From assembly GCA_035491935.1 (NCBI GenBank), contig DATJJW010000034.1, positions 1-26,345 on the forward strand: DNA of 26,345 bases. The letters run 5' to 3'. The first letter of the stretch is position 1. The number at the start of each line of letters is the position of its first letter. This stretch comes from DATJJW01 sp035491935. Its GTDB lineage: Bacteria > Pseudomonadota > Alphaproteobacteria > ATCC43930 > CGMCC-115725. Made by a program: the position numbers and the translations under genes. Of the stretch, positions 8,064-15,094 are shown in pieces. The notes beneath the pieces were generated by a model. That model was not told the DNA's origin. It saw only the letters and a program-made list of their open reading frames with translations, and made no database searches.

Positions 8064-9467
8064 TTAAAATTGACGATGTTGCTGTTCGTCCGGCGGCCGG
8101 AGCGAGAGCGCGCGGAACAGCCCTTCGGGACGGAAAACCAGCGCCAGGCACAGCAGGGCGAAGACCATCGCGTCCCGATATGCCGCGTCCATATAGGCCA
8201 CCCACAACGCCTCGGCCAATCCCAGGACGAAGCCGCCGGCCACCGCGCCGCGCAGCGAGCCCAATCCACCGATCAGGGCGGCGGTCAGCGCCTGAAAGCC
8301 GAACAGGAAGCCCATGCCGGCATCGACCTCGCCATAGTCGAGGGTGATGGCGAGGCCGCTGACGCCGGCGAGTCCGGCGCCCGCCGCGACCGTCCAGCGG
8401 GTGAGTGCCTTCGTATTGACGCCGAGGAGCGCCGCCATGCCCGGATTGTCGGAGGCTGCCCGATAGATCCGGCCGAGGTGCGAGCGGGTGACGGTGAGGC
8501 TGACCACGACGCCCAGCGCCAGCGAGAGCGCCAGAATCACAATCTGGTTGTCGCCGATGACCACGGTGAAGCCATGGGCATCCCACAGCGTGCGGCGCCC
8601 GGCGAACATCCGGGCAAGCCAGAGGTCGCCCGGACCCTGGGTCACCCGCATCAGGCTCTCCAGCGTGATGCCGAGGCCGATGCCGGCGATCAGCGGCATC
8701 AGCCGGTAGGTGTCGGCAGGAGCCTGGCCGCCGCCGCCATCCTCCAGCGGTTGATAAACGGTCCGCTGGATGGCGATGCCCAGTAGCCCCGTGCACAGGA
8801 TGGCGGCAAGTGCCGCGGGCACCAGCGCGGGCAGGCCGCCGGGCAATCCCGCACTGGCAGCGACGCTGGTCAGGAGGATCAGCATGAAGGCACCGAGCGT
8901 CAGCACCTGGCCATAGGCCAGCTGCATGATCCCGGTGAGCGCATAGACGAGGGAGTACCCGGCGGCGACCAGGGCCAGGATCGCGCCCATGACCAGGCCG
9001 TTGATGAGCTGCTGGGCGAGATAGGCACCGGCGATCGAGGCATCCTGCGCGGCGCCGGACGGCTGGGGGGCCAAGGCCGGCGGCATGCCGAGCGCGATCG
9101 CGGTCATGGCGAGGCGGATCGGCGGCAGGCTCACGCCGTCGATGGTCATGGCGCCGAGCCCGGGCAGGTCGCCGGCGACCTTCGGCTCACTGAAACGGCA
9201 GGAAACGTGATGGATGGCATCGTCTGGCGATTCGACGATGTCGAGCCGGACCAGGTTGGGATCGAGCCAGGCCCACCCGCCGCTATCGAGCCGTGCCGAT
9301 GCCGCCGAGGGGCTGAGTTCGAGGAGGCCGAACGCCGCCTGCCGGCAGAGCTGAACCCGGTCGGGGCTGCGCGTGCAGCCGCCAAGCAGGATCAGGGCCG
9401 CGAGGCCGAAGAGGAGGAAGTGGCGGCAAAGGAGGGGGCGGGAACCCGTTCGGCAGGCGTCCCGCAT
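8064..9467 (-). CDS. LivH-type branched-chain amino acid ABC transporter permease with lipoprotein-like N-terminal extension
   Basis: Residues from about 146 to the end of this 467-residue protein match the LivH/UrtB permease family: a first helix reading NGLVMGAILALVAAGYSLVY, several further helices, and the conserved GFQALTAALIGGLGSLRGA near the C-terminus. LivH proteins form the inner-membrane channel for branched-chain amino acids, urea or related solutes with LivM, two ATPases and a binding protein. Unusually, residues 1-31 form a lipoprotein-type signal (hydrophobic core then LGGC, Cys31), followed by about 110 residues of non-membrane sequence with cysteines at 39 and 90. This domain is not recognised. 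No partner transporter genes lie beside it. It begins 16 bases after the panC stop on the same strand, so it is probably co-transcribed with panC. The ATG at 9465-9467 is the only start that includes the signal. Confidence 0.87.
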   Translation of the reverse strand: MRDACRTGSRPLLCRHFLLFGLAALILLGGCTRSPDRVQLCRQAAFGLLELSPSAASARLDSGGWAWLDPNLVRLDIVESPDDAIHHVSCRFSEPKVAGDLPGLGAMTIDGVSLPPIRLAMTAIALGMPPALAPQPSGAAQDASIAGAYLAQQLINGLVMGAILALVAAGYSLVYALTGIMQLAYGQVLTLGAFMLILLTSVAASAGLPGGLPALVPAALAAILCTGLLGIAIQRTVYQPLEDGGGGQAPADTYRLMPLIAGIGLGITLESLMRVTQGPGDLWLARMFAGRRTLWDAHGFTVVIGDNQIVILALSLALGVVVSLTVTRSHLGRIYRAASDNPGMAALLGVNTKALTRWTVAAGAGLAGVSGLAITLDYGEVDAGMGFLFGFQALTAALIGGLGSLRGAVAGGFVLGLAEALWVAYMDAAYRDAMVFALLCLALVFRPEGLFRALSLRPPDEQQHRQF

Positions 9468-9483
9468 CGTCCGCCCGGATAAT

Positions 9484-10392
9484 CTAGAGCGTGGAGGGAG
9501 ATGGGATCGGCATGTTGTCGATCAGCCGTGTCTTGCCAAGACGGGCCGCGACGAAGATGCGTGCCGGCCGGGCGAGGTCCGACACCGGAGCCAAAGTCTC
9601 GGCATCGCAGATCGCCAGATAGTCGATGCTGCCGAAGCCGCCCTCGATGAGCCGGGCGATGGCCCGGTCGACGATTTCGGGAAAGGGAGCTTCGCCACGC
9701 GCCGCCGCATCTGCGGTCTCACGCAGCACCTGCGGCAGCAACGCCGCCTGGGCTCGTTCGGTGGGAGCCAGATAAAGATTGCGCGAGGAGAGCGCCAACC
9801 CGTCGGCTTCGCGCACCGTCGGTACGCCAATGATCTCGCAGGGCAGGTCCAGATCCCGCGCCAGGCGCTTGATGACCTGGAGCTGCTGATAGTCCTTCTC
9901 GCCGAAATAGGCCTTGTCGGCGCCGGTCTGGTTCAGAAGCTTGGTGACGACGGTGGCCACGCCCTGGAAATGGCCGGGACGATGGGGAGCGCACAGCCCA
10001 TCGGTGACATTAGCGACCGAGACCGTGGTCGCAAAGCCCTCGGGATACATCTCTTCCGGTGTCGGCAGCCAGACGAGCGCGACGCCCAGCGTCGACAGTT
10101 TCTCCATGTCCTGGGTTTCGCGCCGCGGATAGGCCCCGAAATCCTCGTTCGGTCCGAATTGGGTCGGGTTGACGAAGATGGTGACGATCACCCGATCGCA
10201 TTCGCTCTGCGCGCGGCGCACCAGGGTCAAGTGCCCCTCGTGCAGGGCGCCCATGGTCGGGACCACGCCAATGGTCTTGTGCTCGCGCTTCCAGCGTTCG
10301 ACGGTGCCGCGCAGCGCGACGCGGCTGCGGGCGACGGTGGGCAATCCCTTGATTCCGGTCGGGCTGGGTTTCGCGGATATTGCTGCCGACAT
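9484..10392 (-). CDS. panC: Pantoate--beta-alanine ligase (pantothenate synthetase)
   Basis: This cytoplasmic enzyme joins pantoate and beta-alanine with ATP to make pantothenate, the vitamin B5 precursor of coenzyme A. The 302-residue protein shows the family hallmarks in order: PTMGALHEGH (45-54, ATP-binding HIGH-like motif), VNPTQFGPNEDF, the FGEKDYQQL block, and the GLALSSRNLYL block that contains the KMSKS-equivalent serines. Length is close to typical (about 280-300). The ATG at 10390-10392 follows an AGGA about 6 bases upstream. panB, often its partner, is not in the window. The permease gene begins 16 bases after the stop. A TATAGT at 10452-10457 on the minus strand could be its -10 element, without a good -35. 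Confidence 0.96.
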   Translation of the reverse strand: MSAAISAKPSPTGIKGLPTVARSRVALRGTVERWKREHKTIGVVPTMGALHEGHLTLVRRAQSECDRVIVTIFVNPTQFGPNEDFGAYPRRETQDMEKLSTLGVALVWLPTPEEMYPEGFATTVSVANVTDGLCAPHRPGHFQGVATVVTKLLNQTGADKAYFGEKDYQQLQVIKRLARDLDLPCEIIGVPTVREADGLALSSRNLYLAPTERAQAALLPQVLRETADAAARGEAPFPEIVDRAIARLIEGGFGSIDYLAICDAETLAPVSDLARPARIFVAARLGKTRLIDNMPIPSPSTL

Positions 10393-10571
10393 CGTTCCTA
10401 CTCCGAGAAGGGCTCCTCCGGCGGAAGACCCCTACTTGTCCAACGCCCGCGACTATAGGCGCTTTCCATCGCCACACCTACGCGCGGCGGAGCTTCCTGC
10501 CATGACGGAAGCTTCCTTGTCGCCATGCTTATCGGGCAAGGCCGGCTACAATCCAACCGATTCGTGCAGGT

Positions 10572-10961
10572 CTACTCCGCTGTCGCCGAGGCGATGAGTT
10601 TTTCCGAAGCGTTAGGCTGGACTTGGCGTAGCGCGGAAAGTGCGACATAGCCGAGCGAGCCATCGTCGAGATCGATGGCCACCCAGCCGGTGGCGGCGTT
10701 GCCGCCCGACAGCACGCGCTGTCCCCGTCGCAGGGTGGCGATGACCTGCTTGCCGTCGGCCGGCCCGGTAAGGATCGGTGCCTCCGCCCGTGCGACATAG
10801 GCGGTCGCCGTGACGATCGATGCGGCCGGCATCACGACGGATACGCCAGGTGTGGCGACGGCCTTCTCCGATACCTGGGGCGCCGGTACTTGCGCACAGG
10901 CGCTGAGACCGAGGGCCAGGAGGAGGGGAAAGAAAGGTCGAGGAAGGTGCGTGCGCGCCAT
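10572..10961 (-). CDS. Small lipoprotein with bacterial SH3-like domain
   Basis: The 129-residue protein starts with a lipoprotein signal: basic residues, a hydrophobic core (10-19) and the lipobox LSAC with Cys22. About 30 low-complexity residues rich in Ala, Val and Pro follow. From about residue 52 comes a bacterial SH3 (SH3b)-like domain: a start like AYVARAEAPILTGPADG, then IATLRRGQRVLSGG, then GWVAIDLDDGSLGYVALSAL, the usual pattern of vRsgps...vgtlkkGe.v.v.....gW..v...dG..GYV. SH3b domains often bind cell-wall peptides; here an outer- or inner-membrane-anchored periplasmic role is inferred. The residue after Cys22 is Ala, which does not suggest inner-membrane retention. It lies alone on the minus strand between panC and the LysR gene, with gaps of 179 and 83 bases. 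Confidence 0.8.
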   Translation of the reverse strand: MARTHLPRPFFPLLLALGLSACAQVPAPQVSEKAVATPGVSVVMPAASIVTATAYVARAEAPILTGPADGKQVIATLRRGQRVLSGGNAATGWVAIDLDDGSLGYVALSALRQVQPNASEKLIASATAE

Positions 10962-11044
10962 CGTCGTCTATCTCGCTGCTTTGCTGCCTGAGGCGCCAGA
11001 TATCCAGCGATCTGGTTAACAATTCGTCTAACGCCGCTTCTTCT

Positions 11045-11956
11045 TCATTCGTGAGCGGGCATCTGCGGCTCGTCCGCCGAACATTGCCGGACCATCCAGT
11101 CGATAAAGATGCGGACACGCGGCGATAATTGGCGGTTGCGGGGATAGAGGATCGACACCGGCGCCCTGGGTAACGTCCAGTTGGCCAGGACCTCGACCAA
11201 GCTGCCTTCGCGAAGGTCGTGCCCGACGTGGAAGCGCGGCATTTGGGCCAGGCCCAAGCCGAGCCGGACACCGAGCAGGAAGCTTTCCGTCCCGGTAACC
11301 GAGAATGGCGCCGGCATGGGAATGTTACGGATGCCGGTGGATTCGACGAACTCGAAGGGTGCCAGCGCGCCCGTTGTGATGGACCTCAATCCGACGGCAC
11401 GGTGATGGGCGAGATCCTCCAGAGATTGGGGGCACCCCCATCTATCGAGATAGGCCGGCGCCGCGCAGGTCAGGCGATCGAGCATGATCACGGTCCGCGC
11501 GACCATCTCGCTATCCGGCAAGGCCCCATAGCGAAGGACGCAGTCGACGCCTTCGCGCACGACATCCACCCAACGGTCGCTCTCGCTCATCGCAAGTTCG
11601 ATTCCGGGATAGCGATCGAAGAAGTCCGGCAGTGACGGCATCAGGAAATGCCTGGCCAGCGTGCCCTGGACCTCGATCCGCAGCATGCCCTTCGGCTCCG
11701 CTCCGCTGAAGGCGCCTTCGGCATCTTCGATATCGTCGAGGATGGCGACGCAGCGTCTATAATACGCCTCGCCATCGAGCGTCGGCCGGACGACACGCGT
11801 GGTCCGCTGCAAGAGGCGCACGCCCAACCGCTGCTCCAGGTCCTGGATGACCTGCGTCGCGGTCGAGCGGGGCAATCCCAAGTCGTTCGCAGCCTGAGTG
11901 AAGCTGCGCCGATCGACGACGCGGGTGAATAGCCGCATGGCATCGAGACGGTCCAA
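11045..11956 (-). CDS. LysR-family transcriptional regulator
   Basis: The 303-residue protein has the N-terminal winged helix-turn-helix (about 1-60, opening MDRLDAMRLFTRVVDRRSFT and continuing AANDLGLPRSTATQVIQDLEQRLGVRLLQRTTR) and a C-terminal effector-binding domain (about 90-295). The start is a TTG at 11954-11956, chosen because MDRLDAM is the usual beginning of this LysR subgroup and a GGAG lies 7 bases upstream; the next in-frame ATG (11936-11938) would cut six residues from the first helix. It is divergent from the short-chain dehydrogenase at 12090, the classic layout in which a LysR protein regulates the neighbouring gene and itself. Two dyads rich in GAATA/TATTC lie between them. 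The inducer is unknown. Confidence 0.92.
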   Translation of the reverse strand: MDRLDAMRLFTRVVDRRSFTQAANDLGLPRSTATQVIQDLEQRLGVRLLQRTTRVVRPTLDGEAYYRRCVAILDDIEDAEGAFSGAEPKGMLRIEVQGTLARHFLMPSLPDFFDRYPGIELAMSESDRWVDVVREGVDCVLRYGALPDSEMVARTVIMLDRLTCAAPAYLDRWGCPQSLEDLAHHRAVGLRSITTGALAPFEFVESTGIRNIPMPAPFSVTGTESFLLGVRLGLGLAQMPRFHVGHDLREGSLVEVLANWTLPRAPVSILYPRNRQLSPRVRIFIDWMVRQCSADEPQMPAHE

Positions 11957-11983
11957 GGCCGATCTCCATTGTTCGCCTTATTG

Positions 11984-12026
11984 GAATAGTGATGCTGATT
12001 CTAGCAAGATTATTCAGAAGAGAATA
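11984..12026. promoter_or_regulatory. Inverted repeats between LysR gene and dehydrogenase gene, candidate LysR binding region
   Basis: The 133-base divergent intergenic region is AT-richer than its surroundings. It holds TATTC-AGAAGA-GAATA (12011-12026, perfect arms) and GAAT-N10-ATTC (11984-12001). Repeated dyads of this kind are typical of LysR sites, although the first has an even centre and so is not a perfect T-N11-A box. The link to this regulator is inferred from position. Confidence 0.45.
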
Positions 12027-12089
12027 GTCGGTACATCAGTCTCATCCGTTGGGTCATCACCGACGGTCACGAAACAGAGGAGACAGGCT

Positions 12090-12830
12090 ATGAGCAAGGA
12101 CACGAACAAGGTTGCGATCGTCACCGGCGCGTCGCGCGGCATTGGTGCGGAGATCGCCGAACGTCTGGCCCGTGATGGCTTCACGGTCATCGTGAACTAT
12201 GCCGGTGGCGTCAAAGATGCCGAGGCGCTGGTGACGAAGATCGAGGCCGCAGGCGGCCAGGCCATCACGGCGCAGGCCGATGTCAGCGATGCCGGCGCTG
12301 TCGCCCGGATGTTCGATGCGGCGCAGGCGGCTTTCGGTGGCGTCGATGTCGTCGTCAACAATGCCGGCATCATGAAGCTGGCGCCGATCGCGGATGCCAC
12401 GGACGCGCTGTTCGACGGGCAGATCGCCGTCAATCTCAAGGGCACTTTCAACACTCTGCGCGAGGCGGCGAAGCGCCTGCGTGAAGGTGGCCGGATCATC
12501 AACCTGTCGTCCAGCGTCGTCGGGCTCTACCAGCCGGGCTATGCCGTCTATGCCGCGACCAAGGCCGGCGTCGAGGCCATGACTCATGTGCTGGCCAAGG
12601 AGCTGCGCGGCCGCGACATCACGGTGAATGCGGTTGCGCCCGGCCCGACCGCGACGGCGCTGTTCCTTGACGGCAAGCCGCAGGCGGTGATCGACAATCT
12701 GGCCAAGCTGGCGCCGCTGGAGCGCCTGGGCCAGCCCGCGGACATCGCTGCCGCCGTGGCATTTCTGGCCGGTCCGGACGGTGCCTGGATCAACGGCCAA
12801 GTGCTGCGCGCCAATGGTGGCATCATCTGA
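12090..12830 (+). CDS. Short-chain dehydrogenase/reductase (FabG-like, classical SDR)
   Basis: The 246-residue protein is a complete classical SDR: NAD(P)-binding TGASRGIG (12-19), the NNAG motif after the fourth strand, a serine-rich catalytic strand (LSSSVVG) and the catalytic YxxxK as YAATK (Y154, K158). Such enzymes reduce ketones or oxidise alcohols with NAD(P)H; the sequence resembles the broad 3-oxoacyl-reductase/glucose-dehydrogenase-like group, and the substrate cannot be deduced. Residues after the first strand (NYAGG) fit an NADPH-type pocket only loosely. The frame is open upstream to 11898, but the ATG at 12090 is preferred: it follows AGAGGAGA and gives the canonical N-terminus. 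It is divergent from the LysR regulator and 53 bases upstream of a second SDR. Confidence 0.93.
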   Translation: MSKDTNKVAIVTGASRGIGAEIAERLARDGFTVIVNYAGGVKDAEALVTKIEAAGGQAITAQADVSDAGAVARMFDAAQAAFGGVDVVVNNAGIMKLAPIADATDALFDGQIAVNLKGTFNTLREAAKRLREGGRIINLSSSVVGLYQPGYAVYAATKAGVEAMTHVLAKELRGRDITVNAVAPGPTATALFLDGKPQAVIDNLAKLAPLERLGQPADIAAAVAFLAGPDGAWINGQVLRANGGII

Positions 12831-12883
12831 GCGCCTCTTCTGGATCAGCCCCCAAATCGGCTAACGCCCGAAAGGAATTCATC

Positions 12884-13786
12884 ATGTCCAAGAAGATCAT
12901 CCTCATCACCGGCGCTTCCAGCGGCTTCGGCCGCCTCACCGCCGAAGCCCTGGCCAAGGCCGGGCACACGGTCTATGCCTCCATGCGTGACGTCGCCGGC
13001 CGCAATACCGGCAACGCCGCCGAGATGAAGGCGATGTCGGCGCGCGATAACGTCGACCTCCGTCCCCTTGAGCTCGACGTGCAGTCGGAAGCCTCGGCCG
13101 AGGCCGCGGTCGAGAAGGTGATGGCCGAAAGCGGCCGCATCGACGTGCTGGTCCATAATGCCGGGCATATGATGTTCGGCCCGGCGGAAGCCTTCACTCC
13201 GGAGCAGTTCGCGCAGCAATACGACGTCAACGTGCTTGGGACGCAGCGGGTCAACCGGGCGGCGTTGCCTCATATGCGGCGGCAAAGGCAGGGATTGCTG
13301 GTCTGGGTGTCGAGCAGCAGTTCGGCCGGCGGCACGCCGCCCTATCTGGCCCCCTATTTCGCGGCCAAGGCAGGGATGGACGCGCTGGCGGTCCTTTATG
13401 CTCGGGAACTGGCCCGTTGGGGCATCGAGACGTCGATCGTCGTCCCGGGCGCCTTCACTAAGGGCACCAATCACTTCGCCCATTCCGGCCGCCCGGCCGA
13501 TGAGGCGCGCCTGGCCGAATATGAGGCTGGTCCCTATAAGGGCTTCGGCGAGCAGGTGCAGGAGGCGTTCGCCGCCATCGTCCCGGATGATGCGGATGTA
13601 TCGGGGGTGGCCGATGCCATTGTCGAGGTCGTGGACATGCCCTTCGGTCAGCGCCCGTTCCGCCTGCACTACGATCCGACCCAGGATGGCGCGGATGTCG
13701 GCTTCACCGTGCTCGACAGGCTGCGCGCCGAGATGCTGCACCGGGTCGGCCTGTCGGATCTGCTGAAGCCGGCCAAGCTGGTTTGA
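12884..13786 (+). CDS. Short-chain dehydrogenase/reductase, second of a tandem pair
   Basis: This 300-residue SDR is longer than its neighbour and clearly not a recent duplicate of it: few identical stretches outside the motifs. It has TGASSGFG (cofactor loop, with Phe where Ile is usual), HNAG in place of NNAG, a serine-rich strand (WVSSSSSAGG) and YFAAK (Y158, K162) as catalytic YxxxK. The extended C-terminus from about 200 (AHSGRPADEARLAEYEAG onward) is typical of the subgroup annotated as SDR family oxidoreductases acting on larger hydrophobic substrates; the actual substrate is unknown. ATG at 12884 follows AAAGGA. With the preceding SDR and the LysR gene it forms a small LysR-controlled oxidoreductase unit; co-transcription is inferred from the 53-base spacing. 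Confidence 0.92.
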   Translation: MSKKIILITGASSGFGRLTAEALAKAGHTVYASMRDVAGRNTGNAAEMKAMSARDNVDLRPLELDVQSEASAEAAVEKVMAESGRIDVLVHNAGHMMFGPAEAFTPEQFAQQYDVNVLGTQRVNRAALPHMRRQRQGLLVWVSSSSSAGGTPPYLAPYFAAKAGMDALAVLYARELARWGIETSIVVPGAFTKGTNHFAHSGRPADEARLAEYEAGPYKGFGEQVQEAFAAIVPDDADVSGVADAIVEVVDMPFGQRPFRLHYDPTQDGADVGFTVLDRLRAEMLHRVGLSDLLKPAKLV

Positions 13787-13794
13787 CATCTACC

Positions 13795-13821
13795 GAGGCG
13801 GTTGCTCATGGGCGCCGCCTC
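13795..13821. terminator. Candidate bidirectional terminator between convergent genes
   Basis: GAGGCGG (13795-13801) pairs perfectly with CCGCCTC (13815-13821) over a 13-base loop, between the stop of the second SDR (+) and the stop of alkB (-). A short GTTTCG follows on the plus strand but there is no real T-run, so the call rests on position and pairing. Confidence 0.4.
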
Positions 13822-13830
13822 GTTTCGCTC

Positions 13831-14487
13831 TCAATGAGCGGGCGTCACCCGGCGGAAGGTCAGGTTGATGCGCTCGGGGCCCAGGATCGGGTGCGGTTCG
13901 GGGCCAAGGCGGTCGATGCCGTGATAGACGAAGCGCGCCGGGCCGCCGAAGACGACGATATCGCCATGGACAAGGCGCACGGATCTGGTCGGGCCGCCGC
14001 GAGCGAGCCCGCCGACGCGGAAAACGGCGTCGACGCCCAGCGAGACCGAGACGATCGGCTGGTCGGGCGCGGCCTCGTCCTGATCGCGATGGGCGCCCAT
14101 GCGGCTGCCGGGATGGTAAAGGTTGATGAGGCAGGCCTCGGGGGCGAAACCGTCGAACCCCGCCTCGGCCGCGGCGCGGCTGGCCAGATCCATGAAGGTC
14201 GCCGGCATGGCGGGCCAGGGCCGCCCGGTCAGGGGGTCGGTCGGCTCATAGCGATAGCCCGCGCGGTCGCTGACCCAGCCGAGCGGCCCGCAATTGGTGA
14301 GCGCCGCCGACATCTTCTGGCCGCCGGGTGTCGTCATCCGGCGCGGCGGAGCCGCCGCCATGACATGCCTGGCCTCATTGATCAAAGCCTCGTCCAGCCT
14401 ATGCCGCACGCTCCAGCCGGGTAGCAGCACCATGCCGGGGGTGAGCACGATCGGAGCGGCGTCGAGCGCGGAGAAGAGCGAGGTCAT
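13831..14487 (-). CDS. alkB: AlkB-type alpha-ketoglutarate-dependent DNA dealkylase
   Basis: This Fe(II)/2-oxoglutarate dioxygenase is predicted to remove methyl groups from 1-methyladenine and 3-methylcytosine in DNA by oxidation. The 218-residue protein is nearly the length of E. coli AlkB (216). It has the full ligand set at similar positions: H133-x-D135 in GAHRDQDE, distal H189 in FVYHGIDR, and the 2-oxoglutarate arginines in RINLTFR (R207, R212). NLYHPGSRMGAHRD is the family hallmark. It lies four bases downstream of the mmcB-like gene on the same strand, suggesting a two-gene DNA-repair operon. I saw no GTTC-N7-GTTC SOS box upstream of the pair, so control by LexA is not supported here. 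Confidence 0.95.
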   Translation of the reverse strand: MTSLFSALDAAPIVLTPGMVLLPGWSVRHRLDEALINEARHVMAAAPPRRMTTPGGQKMSAALTNCGPLGWVSDRAGYRYEPTDPLTGRPWPAMPATFMDLASRAAAEAGFDGFAPEACLINLYHPGSRMGAHRDQDEAAPDQPIVSVSLGVDAVFRVGGLARGGPTRSVRLVHGDIVVFGGPARFVYHGIDRLGPEPHPILGPERINLTFRRVTPAH

Positions 14488-14491
14488 CGAT

Positions 14492-14977
14492 TTAGCCGTC
14501 CATCGCGAAGCTGATGCCGGGATCGATCAGGCGCTGCAGGCGTTGAGCCGCCAGCCGGGCGAAGCGCAGCGACACCGCCTTGCGTCGGGCGGGGGCGAGG
14601 TTCTCCAGCCGGGCCGGCCTCACGATGGCGGCACCGAAGGCATCGGCGCGTATCAGGCCGCAACTGTCCGGGATCAGCATGTCGGGAAAACTTTCCGGCA
14701 CGGCGAAATAGAGGTGGTCGCAGAAGCCGCGATACTCCTCCCATTTCCGATCGGTGCGGAAATCCTCGATCGAGCTCTTCACTTCGATGATGGTGAGAAT
14801 CCCGGTGCGGTCCATCGCCAGTATGTCGGCGCGCCGGCCATTCGCCAGCGTCACTTCCGTCAGCACCGCTTGGCCCATCAGGGCGAAGGCCCGGCATACG
14901 CCACGCGCCAGGATCACGCCGGGAGCTGCGCTGGAGGGAACAACGTTGGGTATCGTCGGCGCCGGAAAATCGCTCAT
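14492..14977 (-). CDS. mmcB: MmcB-family DNA repair protein (PD-(D/E)XK nuclease-like)
   Basis: The 161-residue cytoplasmic protein matches the MmcB family, a small alphaproteobacterial protein first linked to mitomycin C resistance in Caulobacter. The visible core is a PD-(D/E)XK-like arrangement: GRRADILAM (D51), then ILTIIEVKSS (E65, K67), followed by the conserved DFRTDRKWEEYRGFCDHLYFAVP. A role in repairing damaged DNA, perhaps as a nuclease, follows from the family and from the alkB gene four bases downstream on the same strand. The ATG at 14975-14977 is taken as start. The 117-base divergent gap to the ABC transporter gene contains no SOS-box-like sequence that I can see. Confidence 0.88.
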   Translation of the reverse strand: MSDFPAPTIPNVVPSSAAPGVILARGVCRAFALMGQAVLTEVTLANGRRADILAMDRTGILTIIEVKSSIEDFRTDRKWEEYRGFCDHLYFAVPESFPDMLIPDSCGLIRADAFGAAIVRPARLENLAPARRKAVSLRFARLAAQRLQRLIDPGISFAMDG

Positions 14978-15094
14978 TGATCGCAGTTTATCAGGGATTA
15001 AAGGCTGGCTTCAGGCATAAAACGTCTTGCTCTCCGCGTCATCCATCGCAAAACATGCGCGGGCTGAAACCAACGCGCCCTTCAGGGAGACCGC

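Noticed and set aside
5201..8269. Longer form of the PAS-GGDEF-EAL gene starting at 8269
   Set aside because: It would overlap the permease gene by about 206 bases; the extra residues are Trp/Arg/Ser/Cys-rich, as expected of an out-of-frame reading of the permease end.
10491..10513. 7-bp hairpin (AGCTTCC/GGAAGCT) between panC and the SH3 lipoprotein gene
   Set aside because: Moderate stem, nine-base loop and no T-run on either strand; it is too weak to call a terminator of the lipoprotein gene.
11898..12089. Upstream extension of the first SDR frame
   Set aside because: It crosses the divergent promoter region and overlaps the LysR gene; the ATG at 12090 has a good Shine-Dalgarno and gives the canonical SDR start.
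14978..15094. Search for an SOS box in the divergent mmcB/ABC transporter region
   Set aside because: No GTTC-N7-GTTC or its complement is present.
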